Shown here one piece after another: positions 1 through 8,488 of a stretch of DNA of 64,000 bases; the stretch's first letter is position 1, and every line of letters begins with the position of its first letter. The position numbers were made by a program, and so were the translations under genes. The notes beneath the pieces are model-generated. The model saw nothing but the letters and a program-made list of their open reading frames with translations. It was not told where the DNA came from and did no database searches. The DNA is from OLB6 sp964525565 (GTDB taxonomy: Bacteria; Bacteroidota; Ignavibacteria; Kapaibacteriales; Kapaibacteriaceae). Location of the stretch: NCBI GenBank assembly GCA_964525565.1, contig CAZGHI010000011.1, positions 1 to 64,000 on the forward strand, in the 5' to 3' direction.

Positions 1-688
1 AGCAGCTCCATAGCAGCGTTATTGAGAGTGGCGCCGGTGTAAACACGTCGTCAACAAGGATAATCCTAGTTCCCGCGATTGTTTCGACATTGATAGCACG
101 AAATGCACCACAAACATTGCGGGAGCGTTCGATGTCGGATAACATGGTTTGTGTACCCGTGTACCGTGTACGTTCGAGAAGTGTGTATAGCGGTACCTTC
201 ATCGCTGCAGCAACTCCGCGCGCAATCTCCTGTGCCTGATCGTAGCCGCGCTCCCGACGGCGTGTGCGATGTACGGGAACGTAGCTCACCACAGTATGTG
301 CGTTGGTATCTGTGTACGTTACGCCGTGGATATCGCAGAGCACGTGACCGAGATGCTCACCAAAGGCAACGGCAAGCCTACGCATGCCACGATACTTAAT
401 AGCAACAATGGCGTTATGAATTGGTGCGTCGGGTTCTAACGACCACAATGCGTACACATTAGAAAAGGCAATATCGTCGGCGCTAATTCTACGTTGTGCC
501 GTGAGCAGCAGCTCAACCGTGTCCGGCGCCGGTGCGCTCTGATCCAAACCCTCCAGGCTAATATGGGGTAATGGTGTTGGCCCTGTTATTGGGTTGCTGG
601 TGAGAAGGCAGTGGTCGGGATACACAACCGCATCAACAGCTCTGACTAGTGTCTGGAATCCACGCATGAGTTGATGTGTAGAAATCAT
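1..688 (-). CDS. comF: ComF family phosphoribosyltransferase (partial, apparent frameshift)
   Basis: ComF-type PRTase, a family linked to DNA uptake in competent bacteria. The gene runs off the left window edge. The translation shows PVHRTRRRERGYDQA, then LLERTRYTGTQTMLSDIER, then the PRPP-binding ILVDDVF, all typical of ComF. The family continues VDDV-x-TTGATL-x-x-A; here the reading frame gives FTPAPLSITLLW, but inserting one base between positions 37 and 38 restores T-x-GATLNNAAMEL. This is a one-base deletion or an assembly error. Start ATG at 688; an in-frame ATG at 667 is possible. It lies 30 bp downstream of the tryptophan dioxygenase gene, probably last in the same operon. The N-terminal zinc-finger cysteines of many ComF proteins are not evident. 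Confidence 0.85.
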   Translation of the reverse strand, partial: MISTHQLMRGFQTLVRAVDAVVYPDHCLLTSNPITGPTPLPHISLEGLDQSAPAPDTVELLLTAQRRISADDIAFSNVYALWSLEPDAPIHNAIVAIKYRGMRRLAVAFGEHLGHVLCDIHGVTYTDTNAHTVVSYVPVHRTRRRERGYDQAQEIARGVAAAMKVPLYTLLERTRYTGTQTMLSDIERSRNVCGAFRAINVETIAGTRIILVDDVFTPAPLSITLLWSC

Positions 689-718
689 GCACCAATCAAC
701 GTTATATGAAGGAAGATG

Positions 719-1792
719 CTATCGGGGTAGTGTGCTCTCGTTAACAAACTGCAATCGGTTAGCGATCACAGCAGGTAATGGTGGTCTTGCTGTTGTTGGC
801 AATAAGAAGGAACTCAGAGAGGTTACGTCGTCAAAAACACGTTGTTTTACTGTTGTCTGCATCAAATAATCATGTCCACTCGATCCTCCGGTACCAACAC
901 GCATTCCGATCATCCTGCTTACCATCATGGTATGCCGAAAACGCCATAAGCTTACCAACTTATCGAGTTCGATTACGGCATCCATTAGCCGATATGGTAG
1001 TTGTAACAATGGATAGTCCCGGTAGGTGCTGATAAAGAGTATTGCATGTGTGGCGCGTTGTGACAGTCTGCGGTGGCCATTTGCGAGGAGTTCTGCATAC
1101 TTTGCTGCATCAAAGAGAGCCTGGAAGCCACGTTCTATGGATTCAATTTGAGCGAGAGCTTCATCAGGAGATCGAGACTCTGTTTCTGCCAGTTGTATTA
1201 CCTCGCGACGGTCATTGTTCAGCATGGTACGAACGGCATTCTGATATGCATCCCAAAAGGCATAGTCGCCGGACTCCAGAAATGGCGTCTTTTCCAACCA
1301 CCGTTGCAATACGTCAAAAAGTGTACGTTTACCAGAAGCATCAACCAGCTTTTTATGTTCCTCGTGTAGGGCATCTGTATAGTGTTTGAGCACACGGACA
1401 TTCTCGGGCAAGCCGAGGGTACGTTCAAGGATACGCCACTGAACAGATTGAAAGCCGGATGCAGGATTTAGGAATGATCGAAAATCCATGAATTCACCAG
1501 GAGTCATGGTTTCGATCAGGGTGAACTGATTGCACAGATGTTCCATGATCCGGTTAACGCGCCGCAGTCGTGCCTGACAAAGGCTAACATCGGCTTCAGG
1601 AACGTAATCCCTGTCCAGCAGATCAATTACCGACGATACTTCATGCAAGACTTGCTTGAACCACAGTTCAAACGTTTGGTGTGTGATGATAAACAACATC
1701 TCTTCGTGAGCAGCCGTACCAGCTTTTTCACTTTCCGGATGTTGTGCATTCAGAACCTTGTCGAGCTGCAAATAATCTGAATAGTAGATCAT
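719..1792 (-). CDS. kynA: Tryptophan 2,3-dioxygenase
   Basis: Haem-dependent cytosolic enzyme that opens the indole ring of L-tryptophan to N-formylkynurenine, the first step of the kynurenine pathway. 357 residues, longer than the roughly 280-300 of many bacterial TDOs. The N-terminus carries HEEMLFIITHQTFELWFKQ (about residues 29-47), with the active-site His in THQT. The distal part carries LWRFRHTMMVSRMIG and GTGGSSGHDYL, the haem-ligand and substrate-loop region. Its start overlaps the RDD gene stop by 4 bp (ATGA), indicating translational coupling. No other kynurenine gene is in the window, so whether this serves degradation or NAD synthesis cannot be decided here. Confidence 0.95.
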   Translation of the reverse strand: MIYYSDYLQLDKVLNAQHPESEKAGTAAHEEMLFIITHQTFELWFKQVLHEVSSVIDLLDRDYVPEADVSLCQARLRRVNRIMEHLCNQFTLIETMTPGEFMDFRSFLNPASGFQSVQWRILERTLGLPENVRVLKHYTDALHEEHKKLVDASGKRTLFDVLQRWLEKTPFLESGDYAFWDAYQNAVRTMLNNDRREVIQLAETESRSPDEALAQIESIERGFQALFDAAKYAELLANGHRRLSQRATHAILFISTYRDYPLLQLPYRLMDAVIELDKLVSLWRFRHTMMVSRMIGMRVGTGGSSGHDYLMQTTVKQRVFDDVTSLSSFLLPTTARPPLPAVIANRLQFVNESTLPR

Positions 1793-2394
1793 GAGTTTTT
1801 CCTGAACACTGCAGTTTGGGCGATCATATCATGAAGAGCTTGTCGCTTGTCGGAAAGTGCAAAGAAACAACCTACAAAAACAGCAAAACCCAAAAACGAT
1901 CCGAGTGTTCCTACAAAGGCAATTGTTGGTGCAAGGGCAACAAAGCTCAGGATGGCAGAGATATTCTTTATGGACCATCGTGCCAGTAGCGTCCCTGACG
2001 TTGGTTGGCTACCATCTGCATTGCGAATGCGTATTCCCATAGCACGTTTTCCGGGTGAGGCGCCTGTGAGGCCTTCAATGAGGCTGTATGCTACGGCCCC
2101 AATCACGGAGGCAAGCATCATGGCTGGCAGAAATTTCACAGCGAAGTCGGTAATATCCTGCGGAATGCCGAGCATTTCATACAGGTCAACAACGGACTCC
2201 GTCACTTCTTGTGCCGTCGGCGTGGAGCCAACGTTGGTGTTCATGAGAACAAATGTGAGGAGCACTGAGAACAAAATCGTTGCCAATGCATCTATGATGT
2301 ATGCAACCATACGCTGTCCGAACCCAACACGTTCCGCAAAAGGATTGAACTGCGGCCATGAGGGTGGGGGAGGAGGGAAAGGGTTAGTGGACAT
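1789..2394 (-). CDS. RDD family membrane protein
   Basis: 201-residue integral membrane protein with the RDD domain, a family of poorly defined function sometimes linked to ion exchange or to assembling membrane partners. A Pro-rich N-terminus (PFPPPPPSWPQFNPF) precedes GFGQRMVAYIIDALATILF, where the family Arg and Asp residues sit, then three further hydrophobic stretches and SPGKRAMGIRIRNADG, the typical loop after TM2. A clear Shine-Dalgarno-like AGAGGAG lies about 8 bases before the ATG at 2394. It sits between the MTHFR fusion (45 bp upstream) and the tryptophan dioxygenase (4-bp overlap). Confidence 0.88.
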   Translation of the reverse strand: MSTNPFPPPPPSWPQFNPFAERVGFGQRMVAYIIDALATILFSVLLTFVLMNTNVGSTPTAQEVTESVVDLYEMLGIPQDITDFAVKFLPAMMLASVIGAVAYSLIEGLTGASPGKRAMGIRIRNADGSQPTSGTLLARWSIKNISAILSFVALAPTIAFVGTLGSFLGFAVFVGCFFALSDKRQALHDMIAQTAVFRKNS

Positions 2395-2439
2395 GACGAA
2401 GCTCCTCTGGTAACTGTAAATGGACCTTGTGGAAACAGT

Positions 2440-4260
2440 TCATAGCACGTTGCTTCTTTGCAAAATTTCAACAGCAACGGAATATTTTTTGAAAGGCGGC
2501 ATGAGGTAGATGCCATGCACGTGCGTACGAATTTGATCAAGTAACTGAACAGCGAGTGTTATACCGGCCTCAGTTGCATGCTCTGCCGATGTGCTGTGCT
2601 CCTGCATGTAGCTGCGAACCCAAGCAGGAATGATCATTCCCGGTACTTCGAAATGAAGAAATTCGGCATGCCGTGCATTCCTCAGGGGAATTAACCCGAG
2701 AACAAACTTTATGGGGACATGGCGGATACGTTCCAGGAACATCAGTACAGCCTCAGCATCGAACATCGGTTGTGTAAATGCAACGTGAGCCCCTTGCTCA
2801 GCCTTCTGAGCCAACCGGTCAATTTCGCGCTCAACATCGTCGGCTGCCGGGTTCACCGCACAGGCGATGCTGAATGAGGTTGGCTGTCCCAGCGGATTTC
2901 CCATCAGGTCTTGTCCGCTGTTCATTCTCCCAAGTGCGCGGACTAAACCGATACTATCTACATCGTACACGCTGGTGGAAACGGGAAAGTCACCAATGTG
3001 GGTAGGATCGCCGGTAACTGCAAGGATATTCCGTACACCGAGTGCATGCGCACCAAGTAATTCGCTTTGCAGGCCAACCATATTCCGGTCGCGACAAGCC
3101 AGGTGCGTAATACATTCCATTCCGGTGGCATCCATTACGAGGCGTGAGATGGCGATGGGGCTCATGCGCAGGCGGGCGCGTGCACCATCGCTGATGTTTA
3201 CGGCATGTACACCTTTGTCTTTTAAGTATTGTGCTCCTTGCACAACGGTGCTCATGTCAAGGCCACGCGGGATGTCCAGCTCTACTGTTGTCACGAACGT
3301 AGAGGTGAGCCACTGGTGCCATGTGGTAGGGGGCTCGGGGCTTACCTCGAGGTTCTGTACATGATTGGTTGCTGAGACGGGGCGTTGGTAGGTACCCACG
3401 GTAGTGGATGCAACTGCTGTGGCAATTGCTTGAACATGCTCTACTGTAGCACCGCCATCTGCACCGATAATGCTGGCACCGTTGCGTACTAATCGTTCGG
3501 CTGCTGAAGCTACATATTGGGGGTCGGCATCGTAGTGTGGTACCCCATCAATGATGGTTGGAATACCCACATCAGGTAGTGCAATAAGGGGGAGTTCTGC
3601 AACACGCAAGGCTTGTACAATACCAACCATTCGCTGCGGACCAACGGTGCCGTTACTGCCAATAGCCTGCACGCCGTGGCGGACAATCCGATTTGCCACA
3701 TCCGTAGGATATGAGCCTGACAGCACAGACCCATCTTCGGGAAAGCTCTTGAGTGCGATAAGCGGGATGTCGGAACTGCAGGCACGTACTGCTGCCATTG
3801 CAATTTCAAGCTCGTCCAATGCAATAAACGATTTTAACATGAGCAGGTCGCACCCTGCTGAAAGCAGAGCAGAGGCCTGTTCGCGAAAGCAGCTTTCAAG
3901 ATCAGCGGCTCGAAGCGATCCCAAAGGAACCATTAGGCGTCCGGTGGGACCGATAACACCGGCAACAGGCGCACGATTGTTGCTGGCAGTACGTGCCAGC
4001 CATACACCCTTACGGTTGAGTTCAGGTACACGTGCCGACAGCATCACGCTTTCTAATGCATACCTATTGGCATGTGCTGTGTTGGTTTGAAGCAATGTAG
4101 CACCTGCATCCAGAAAATCGTGATGGATGCGCTCCACAACCATGGGTGCAGAGAGGTTGTAGCGATCCGGCGGGCGCTCGGTAAAGCCTCGTCGAGCAAG
4201 TTCCACCACCATCGAGCCATCGGCAACGAGTGGAGTATTTCCGGTCCTGTCCAAAATCAT
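2440..4260 (-). CDS. Homocysteine S-methyltransferase-like / methylenetetrahydrofolate reductase fusion
   Basis: 606-residue two-domain protein of the YitJ type. Residues about 1-290 form a homocysteine-methyltransferase barrel (start MILDRTGNTPLVADGSM; LDAGATLLQTNTAHAN). Residues about 320-600 form MTHFR (TTVELDIPRG with the catalytic-type Glu; ILAVTGDPTHIGDFP; VKFVLGLIPLRN near the C-terminus), which reduces methylene-THF to methyl-THF. ATG 4260 was chosen because it gives an ATGA overlap with the upstream gene and begins at the conserved domain. Oddity: the three zinc-ligand cysteines of the methyltransferase are absent. The first motif reads AIGSNGTVGP where NC is expected, and the second reads IIGADGGAT where GGCCGTT is expected. 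The N-terminal domain may therefore be non-catalytic or altered, while the MTHFR part looks intact. Confidence 0.9.
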   Translation of the reverse strand: MILDRTGNTPLVADGSMVVELARRGFTERPPDRYNLSAPMVVERIHHDFLDAGATLLQTNTAHANRYALESVMLSARVPELNRKGVWLARTASNNRAPVAGVIGPTGRLMVPLGSLRAADLESCFREQASALLSAGCDLLMLKSFIALDELEIAMAAVRACSSDIPLIALKSFPEDGSVLSGSYPTDVANRIVRHGVQAIGSNGTVGPQRMVGIVQALRVAELPLIALPDVGIPTIIDGVPHYDADPQYVASAAERLVRNGASIIGADGGATVEHVQAIATAVASTTVGTYQRPVSATNHVQNLEVSPEPPTTWHQWLTSTFVTTVELDIPRGLDMSTVVQGAQYLKDKGVHAVNISDGARARLRMSPIAISRLVMDATGMECITHLACRDRNMVGLQSELLGAHALGVRNILAVTGDPTHIGDFPVSTSVYDVDSIGLVRALGRMNSGQDLMGNPLGQPTSFSIACAVNPAADDVEREIDRLAQKAEQGAHVAFTQPMFDAEAVLMFLERIRHVPIKFVLGLIPLRNARHAEFLHFEVPGMIIPAWVRSYMQEHSTSAEHATEAGITLAVQLLDQIRTHVHGIYLMPPFKKYSVAVEILQRSNVL

Positions 4261-4706
4261 AAGGGCCGCGAGAACCGCTCGTCGAGTGAGAACAGTGTGA
4301 CCGGCTTCCAGACGATAGCAATACAGCCAAGCAACATAGCCGTATTCTTGAGCACTTTCCACCAGCTTACTTCTTCGCCACCACTGTCGCCAAAGCAGCC
4401 GCAGTCAATTTTCAATCCTTGGATAACGGCAATAGCCACCGCGATGGTAAAAACGCATAACATTGCCGCACAGAGTCCTGCTGAAACGCGTGTTTTGAAG
4501 CCGAGCAGTAGAGCAGTACCTGCCAGTAACTCCAGCCACGGTAAAATCAGGGCTACTGCATTTACACTCCACACAGGCAACAAATGGTAATGTGAAATGT
4601 TGGTGGCAAAGGCCAGAGGGTCGGCCAGCTTCGGAATTGCAGCGTAGAGGAAAAATCCTCCAACGAACACGCGAATCAGAAAAAGTGCAATAGGTTGAAC
4701 GAGCAT
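4257..4706 (-). CDS. MauE/DoxX-like redox-associated membrane protein
   Basis: 149 residues with four predicted membrane segments. The first (LIRVFVGGFFLYAAIPKL) followed by DPLAFATNISHYHLLP matches the MauE/DoxX family, whose members support disulfide or cofactor maturation. A DCGCFGDSGGEEVSWW loop with a C-x-C pair is the hallmark of the MauE-like redox subgroup and suggests thiol chemistry at the membrane surface. It is the first gene of the minus-strand run and overlaps the MTHFR fusion by 4 bp. The start at 4706 is divergent from the plus-strand gene beginning at 4770. The exact substrate is unknown. Confidence 0.8.
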   Translation of the reverse strand: MLVQPIALFLIRVFVGGFFLYAAIPKLADPLAFATNISHYHLLPVWSVNAVALILPWLELLAGTALLLGFKTRVSAGLCAAMLCVFTIAVAIAVIQGLKIDCGCFGDSGGEEVSWWKVLKNTAMLLGCIAIVWKPVTLFSLDERFSRPL

Positions 4707-4769
4707 GGAACAAATCTACTATTTTGGAAGTTGAGCGTTTATTCCATTCACAAACAGGAGGGTGTAATA

Positions 4770-5219
4770 GTGGACGAATACGGATTGGGAACTGAGGAAA
4801 CCGGAATCCTGGCACTCATGATGGGTATGCTGGCGGTTGTTGCCGTTGTAGGCGTGTTGGTCTATTTGTTTATCGGATTTTGTCTCGGTAAACTCTTCGA
4901 AAAAGCAGGAAAGCCGATGTGGGCAGGATTCGTACCGATATACAACATCATGGTAATTATTGAGCTGGTAGGTCGGCCGATGTGGTGGATAGCTTTACTG
5001 CTCCTGGCTTTTATTCCGGTTGTGGGTGGCATTGCCGTAGCTGTTGTCATGGCTATTCTCTGGATAGACTTTGCAAAGAGCTATGGAAAGGATGTTGTGT
5101 GGGGGCTGCTGCTTACATTCTTTGCCGTAATCATGCTGCCGATAATGGCTTTTAGTAACGATATCAGGTACATTGGACCCTCTGTATCTGGAGGGGCGGG
5201 AGCCGCACCAACTGCATAG
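4770..5219 (+). CDS. DUF5684-like small membrane protein
   Basis: 149-residue protein with several hydrophobic segments. A near N-terminal TM (LAVVAVVGVLVYLFIGFCLG) precedes GKLFEKAGKPMWAGFVPIYN, then IVIELVGRPMWW, typical of the DUF5684 family often seen beside signal peptidase I genes. The start chosen is GTG 4770, because a near-perfect AGGAGG (4756-4761) lies 8 bases upstream; an upstream in-frame ATG at 4695 lies inside the divergent gene. The C-terminus is Gly/Ala-rich (SVSGGAGAAPTA). It stands alone, ends before a strong terminator, and its function is unknown. Confidence 0.75.
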   Translation: MDEYGLGTEETGILALMMGMLAVVAVVGVLVYLFIGFCLGKLFEKAGKPMWAGFVPIYNIMVIIELVGRPMWWIALLLLAFIPVVGGIAVAVVMAILWIDFAKSYGKDVVWGLLLTFFAVIMLPIMAFSNDIRYIGPSVSGGAGAAPTA

Positions 5220-5287
5220 CGTTTATTCAACTTATTGCTCTTGTAAACAGCATATTGAACTACGCCCATGCGCAGTATAGTCCTTTC

Positions 5288-5319
5288 AAAGCGCCGACAT
5301 TGTCGGCGCTTTTTTTTTT
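5288..5319 (+). terminator. Rho-independent terminator after the DUF5684-like gene
   Basis: An 11-bp perfect stem (AAAGCGCCGAC / GTCGGCGCTTT) around a 3-base loop at 5299-5301 is followed directly by a run of T, 5310-5319. It lies about 70 bp after the stop codon at 5219 and fits a strong intrinsic terminator on the plus strand. Confidence 0.9.
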
Positions 5320-5328
5320 AAAACCAGT

Positions 5329-5344
5329 TGTACCTATAGGTACA
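5329..5344. promoter_or_regulatory. 16-bp perfect palindrome, possible operator
   Basis: TGTACCTATAGGTACA is a perfect 16-bp inverted repeat with no spacer, ten bases beyond the terminator. The 391-bp stretch 5220-5610 holds the terminator and this palindrome; I see no gene in it. A dimeric regulator could bind here, but both neighbouring genes end toward it (5219 on plus, 5611 on minus), so a target promoter is not evident. Confidence 0.35.
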
Positions 5345-5610
5345 GCAGGTTTGCATGTGGTTGAAACTGTTGATTTACGATCCGCACAGAATCGTGTTAA
5401 CAAGTAATCATCGACGTTGTTCTAACATATAACCGTGTGGTGATCATATACTGCATGACTTGCGGGGGGTAAGCACGATGCGGCGGGTTTGCAGCCAAAA
5501 TGAACATCCGGCACTTTTGAATGGCATTGGAATTTTTTCCTACAGCACTCTGCTTCTCGCCCATAGTAAGAGAATCCATTCGATATGCATGGATAAGCAG
5601 ATAAGAATTA

Positions 5611-8067
5611 TTATCGGTTTGCTGCCAGAGCGCGCTTAATCTGCAGTTGTAAATCTGCGAAGTGAGCCTTGCTCAGCGGGTTTACCCCAGCCCCTTGTAA
5701 TCTACGTTCCAATGCAGCAAGATGAGCGCGGGCCAGAGCGCGTACATCTGAACGATATGTATCCACGGCAAAGAATCGTGCGAATTCACTCATACCGGTA
5801 GCATCAAGCTGATTGGTTTTGGTGATCAACGCTTCAACAAAGTCGCGTTGCATGTTGCGTTGATAGTAATCCGGGTTGCCAAGGGATTGTGCAGAAAAGA
5901 TGCCTAATTCAAGATCGTCCAATAATTCAGAAGCTTTATAAGGAGCCTGGTTGCGCGCTTCGAGTGCAATCAGGCGCAGCAGCTTATCGTTGCTCATGCA
6001 GTTCCGAATGGCGCTTGTTTGATATGTAGCCAATCGTTCAACGTACCGGGTAGGGTCAAGAAGACTGACCACTGCGGAGTCTATCAGCCATGTTGGTGTA
6101 GTAACAATGTTCTTCACAATCCAAGCAATCGCTTGTTTCTGACGATCACGGGGAACGGGGGTGAAAACAGGTTCATCTATTGAGCCAAAAACCTTCCTCT
6201 TAACGATGATCCCGCCCGGCACGTTAGCAACATGCTGCATCTCACGGGAGAACTGGAACCAGATATCATCAACGGCCTCTGCCAGCAGCTTAAAATCCTT
6301 GCCGTCCTGCTTAGTTGCCTCCACAACGTATCCCATTGCACGTTTCAGGTTTGCGAAGCCGTAATCACCGGCTTTCATGGGGTCATCACCGAGGTCTTCC
6401 ATTTGAGATGTTGGATCATACACACGCCATTGCTGAGCACCAAAGCGGAGGTATGGATCCTTTTCCGCTTCAGTAGCCCATTTGTGCAAGGTATCGGTTT
6501 CATCGTCGGCAGTTTTAGCGCCGATGATCGGTCGGTATCCCCATCGTACAGCCCAGTGATCGTATGGCCCAACCTTTGGAAAGACATCAACATCGTCACC
6601 TGGTTGAGCGATGTAGTTGTACCGTGCATAATCCATGATGGAGGGGGCTGTACCATACTTTTCACAGAATGTTTTTGATCGCAACGAGTCCACTGGATAG
6701 GCAGAGCTCGCACCCATGTTATGAGGGTGGCCAATCGTATGTCCGAACTCATGGGCGGCAACCGTTGCAATAAGAGCGCCCATCAGGCTGTCGGAGTATG
6801 GAAGTTTGCGAGAACGCGGATCGCTGACGGCTTGAGCGAAGAACCACCCGGTTTGTAGTTTCAGGACATTGTGGAACCATCCGATATCGCTTTCGATAAT
6901 CTCTCCCGTGCGGGGGTCGTGAATATTCGGACCGTATGCATTTTCGATAGGTGATGCAAAGTATCGGATAACACTATACCGTGCATCTTCCGGTGACCAT
7001 GTACTATCTTCTTCCGGTGTGGGCGGATCCAGTACGCGCACGGCATTCTTAAATCCTGCAGATTCGAACGCTGGATTCCAACTTTCAATTCCTTTGCGAA
7101 GCCACTCACGCCACTGCGGCGGAGTAGCCGGATCTAAGTAATATGTGATAGGCTTGATTGGCTCAACTAACTCGCCACGGAGAAAAGCAGCAGTATCTGA
7201 CGGTTCGAGGCGCCACCGGAGTATGTAGCGGCGGGTGACGGCTTCCGGCTCAGGACGTCCGTAGTCGGTTTGCCATAGCGCAAAGTAACCAACCCGTGGA
7301 TCTGCAAGTCGGGGTATCATCGGATTTTCGGGAAGTTGAACCATGCTATGATGCATGGCGAAACTCATGGTTTGTGATGCGTAATTCTGGACAGGTTCCG
7401 ATGCGCTATACGTGAGTACATTTTCGACTTCGATGTTCGTAGGGAAACTACGGGCATAATCAATGTAGGAGCGCTCTTTGAAGTTCCTCCCAAGCTTGTA
7501 TTGCTTGCGGAAATTGGGGTCAGGAGTAAGTAAACCGATGTCGTCAGTAAAGAGGTTTGTAACGTCTATGACCACAGACTGAGAGTCGGCAGAATATGCC
7601 TGTATAGGAAACGCTTCGATAATTTCTTCAAAGTTTGATGCCTTAACAGCGCGATAAATGGCGGTAGAATCGGGCGCTACATTTTCGTAACTCACGGTGC
7701 GGAGTAGGATCTTGTCAAATTTCCGCTCCCAGCGGATAACGCTACTGTTCATCTCCTCGCCACCGTAACCAATTTGTGGTGTTTTTGCTATTCTGCTTAC
7801 CAGAAGGAGCTCTTGTCCAAGTTTAGATTTTGGGATTTCGAAAAATATCTTGTCGTCGATTCGATGAACGGTAAACAACCCGCTGTCGCTGACGGCTTCT
7901 TTGGTGATAACCTTTGAGTACGGTTTAATCTTTCCCGGTTTTGCAGCGGAAGAGTCCGAAGGTGTAGGTCCGTCCTTCTTAACAGCCGTTGACGTCGAGC
8001 AGGCAGTGGCGATGTAGGTAACAGCAAGAAGTAGAAGCGAAAGTCGCGGTGAGCGGAGTATGAACAT
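5611..8067 (-). CDS. Zinc-dependent metalloprotease lipoprotein (DUF5117/DUF5118 type)
   Basis: 818-residue exported protease. The N-terminus has a signal peptide ending in a lipobox, IATAC-STS (Cys 23), so it is probably anchored in the outer or inner membrane facing the periplasm or outside. The middle (RIAKTPQIGYGGEEMNSSV, then the YIDYARSFPTNIEVENVLT region) matches the DUF5118/DUF5117 segment. The catalytic part carries HEFGHTIGHPHN near residue 440, the HExxHxxGxxH zinc motif, with the metzincin-like downstream SIMDYARYNYIAQPGDD supplying the Met-turn. Length and order match the large zinc-dependent metalloproteases common in Bacteroidota. It is a single-gene unit; its upstream region is cut by an assembly gap 20 bp before the ATG. 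Substrate unknown. Confidence 0.9.
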   Translation of the reverse strand: MFILRSPRLSLLLLAVTYIATACSTSTAVKKDGPTPSDSSAAKPGKIKPYSKVITKEAVSDSGLFTVHRIDDKIFFEIPKSKLGQELLLVSRIAKTPQIGYGGEEMNSSVIRWERKFDKILLRTVSYENVAPDSTAIYRAVKASNFEEIIEAFPIQAYSADSQSVVIDVTNLFTDDIGLLTPDPNFRKQYKLGRNFKERSYIDYARSFPTNIEVENVLTYSASEPVQNYASQTMSFAMHHSMVQLPENPMIPRLADPRVGYFALWQTDYGRPEPEAVTRRYILRWRLEPSDTAAFLRGELVEPIKPITYYLDPATPPQWREWLRKGIESWNPAFESAGFKNAVRVLDPPTPEEDSTWSPEDARYSVIRYFASPIENAYGPNIHDPRTGEIIESDIGWFHNVLKLQTGWFFAQAVSDPRSRKLPYSDSLMGALIATVAAHEFGHTIGHPHNMGASSAYPVDSLRSKTFCEKYGTAPSIMDYARYNYIAQPGDDVDVFPKVGPYDHWAVRWGYRPIIGAKTADDETDTLHKWATEAEKDPYLRFGAQQWRVYDPTSQMEDLGDDPMKAGDYGFANLKRAMGYVVEATKQDGKDFKLLAEAVDDIWFQFSREMQHVANVPGGIIVKRKVFGSIDEPVFTPVPRDRQKQAIAWIVKNIVTTPTWLIDSAVVSLLDPTRYVERLATYQTSAIRNCMSNDKLLRLIALEARNQAPYKASELLDDLELGIFSAQSLGNPDYYQRNMQRDFVEALITKTNQLDATGMSEFARFFAVDTYRSDVRALARAHLAALERRLQGAGVNPLSKAHFADLQLQIKRALAANR

Positions 8068-8087
8068 GGTTGAATTCTGGGGCTTAG

Positions 8088-8215
8088 NNNNNNNNNNNNN
8101 NNNNNNNNNNNNNNNNNNNNNNNNNNNNNNNNNNNNNNNNNNNNNNNNNNNNNNNNNNNNNNNNNNNNNNNNNNNNNNNNNNNNNNNNNNNNNNNNNNNN
8201 NNNNNNNNNNNNNNN
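8088..8215. other. Assembly gap (N)
   Basis: 128 N bases immediately upstream of the metalloprotease start and beside a GC-rich hairpin-forming element, so the promoter of the protease gene is unseen. The gap probably reflects a repeat or structured sequence. Confidence 0.95.
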
Positions 8216-8315
8216 GGGTGGGAGGGACTTTTCGCGCTCGGGCATCTCTGGTGCGACGTGTGGCTTCGTGAGGGCCGGATCAGGTGAGCGCCACACGTCT
8301 GCTTCGGGGGAGGCT
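8216..8315. repeat. GC-rich hairpin-forming element beside the gap
   Basis: This stretch is visibly more GC-rich than its surroundings and contains a perfect 10-bp inverted repeat, GACGTGTGGC (8255-8264) and GCCACACGTC (8290-8299), enclosing a 25-base loop. It has no convincing long reading frame and abuts an N-gap, which is how dispersed intergenic repeats usually appear in draft assemblies. A structured RNA is an alternative: the loop GAGGGCCGGATCAGGTGAGC loosely recalls the apical loop of SRP RNA but differs at conserved positions. The stretch 8316-8476 shows nothing recognisable. Confidence 0.4.
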
Positions 8316-8476
8316 AATTTGTGCTTGTGGTGTATTGACACTTCTAATACTGAACTGTTACACACCGTATGCTGTAGACGAATTCATCAGCGAGTCCATT
8401 GTTTTCTCTGCCTACGAAATGTTGTCTGAAAAGATGCATCTGTGACACTCCCAGGAAAAAATTCCATGTCGTGCGC

Positions 8477-8484
8477 TAGCTTTG
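8477..8484 (+). promoter_or_regulatory. Bacteroidota-type -7 promoter element before pyrF
   Basis: TAGCTTTG matches TAnnTTTG and ends only 4 bases before the pyrF ATG, implying a leaderless or nearly leaderless transcript. No clear -33 TTTG was recognised. Confidence 0.5.
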
Positions 8485-8488
8485 AGCT

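Noticed and set aside
103..399. Plus-strand 98-codon frame at the left edge
   Set aside because: It lies antisense to comF, which has clear family motifs; the translation is Arg/Cys/Val-rich and low in known motifs, typical of a shadow frame.
5397..5579. 60-codon minus-strand frame between the terminator and the metalloprotease
   Set aside because: Short, no features, ends antisense to nothing; probably chance.
8255..8299. SRP (4.5S) RNA
   Set aside because: The loop resembles AGGnCCGGA...AGC, but the tetraloop and the symmetric-loop nucleotides that are nearly invariant do not match, and the 5' part would be in the gap. A covariance search would decide.
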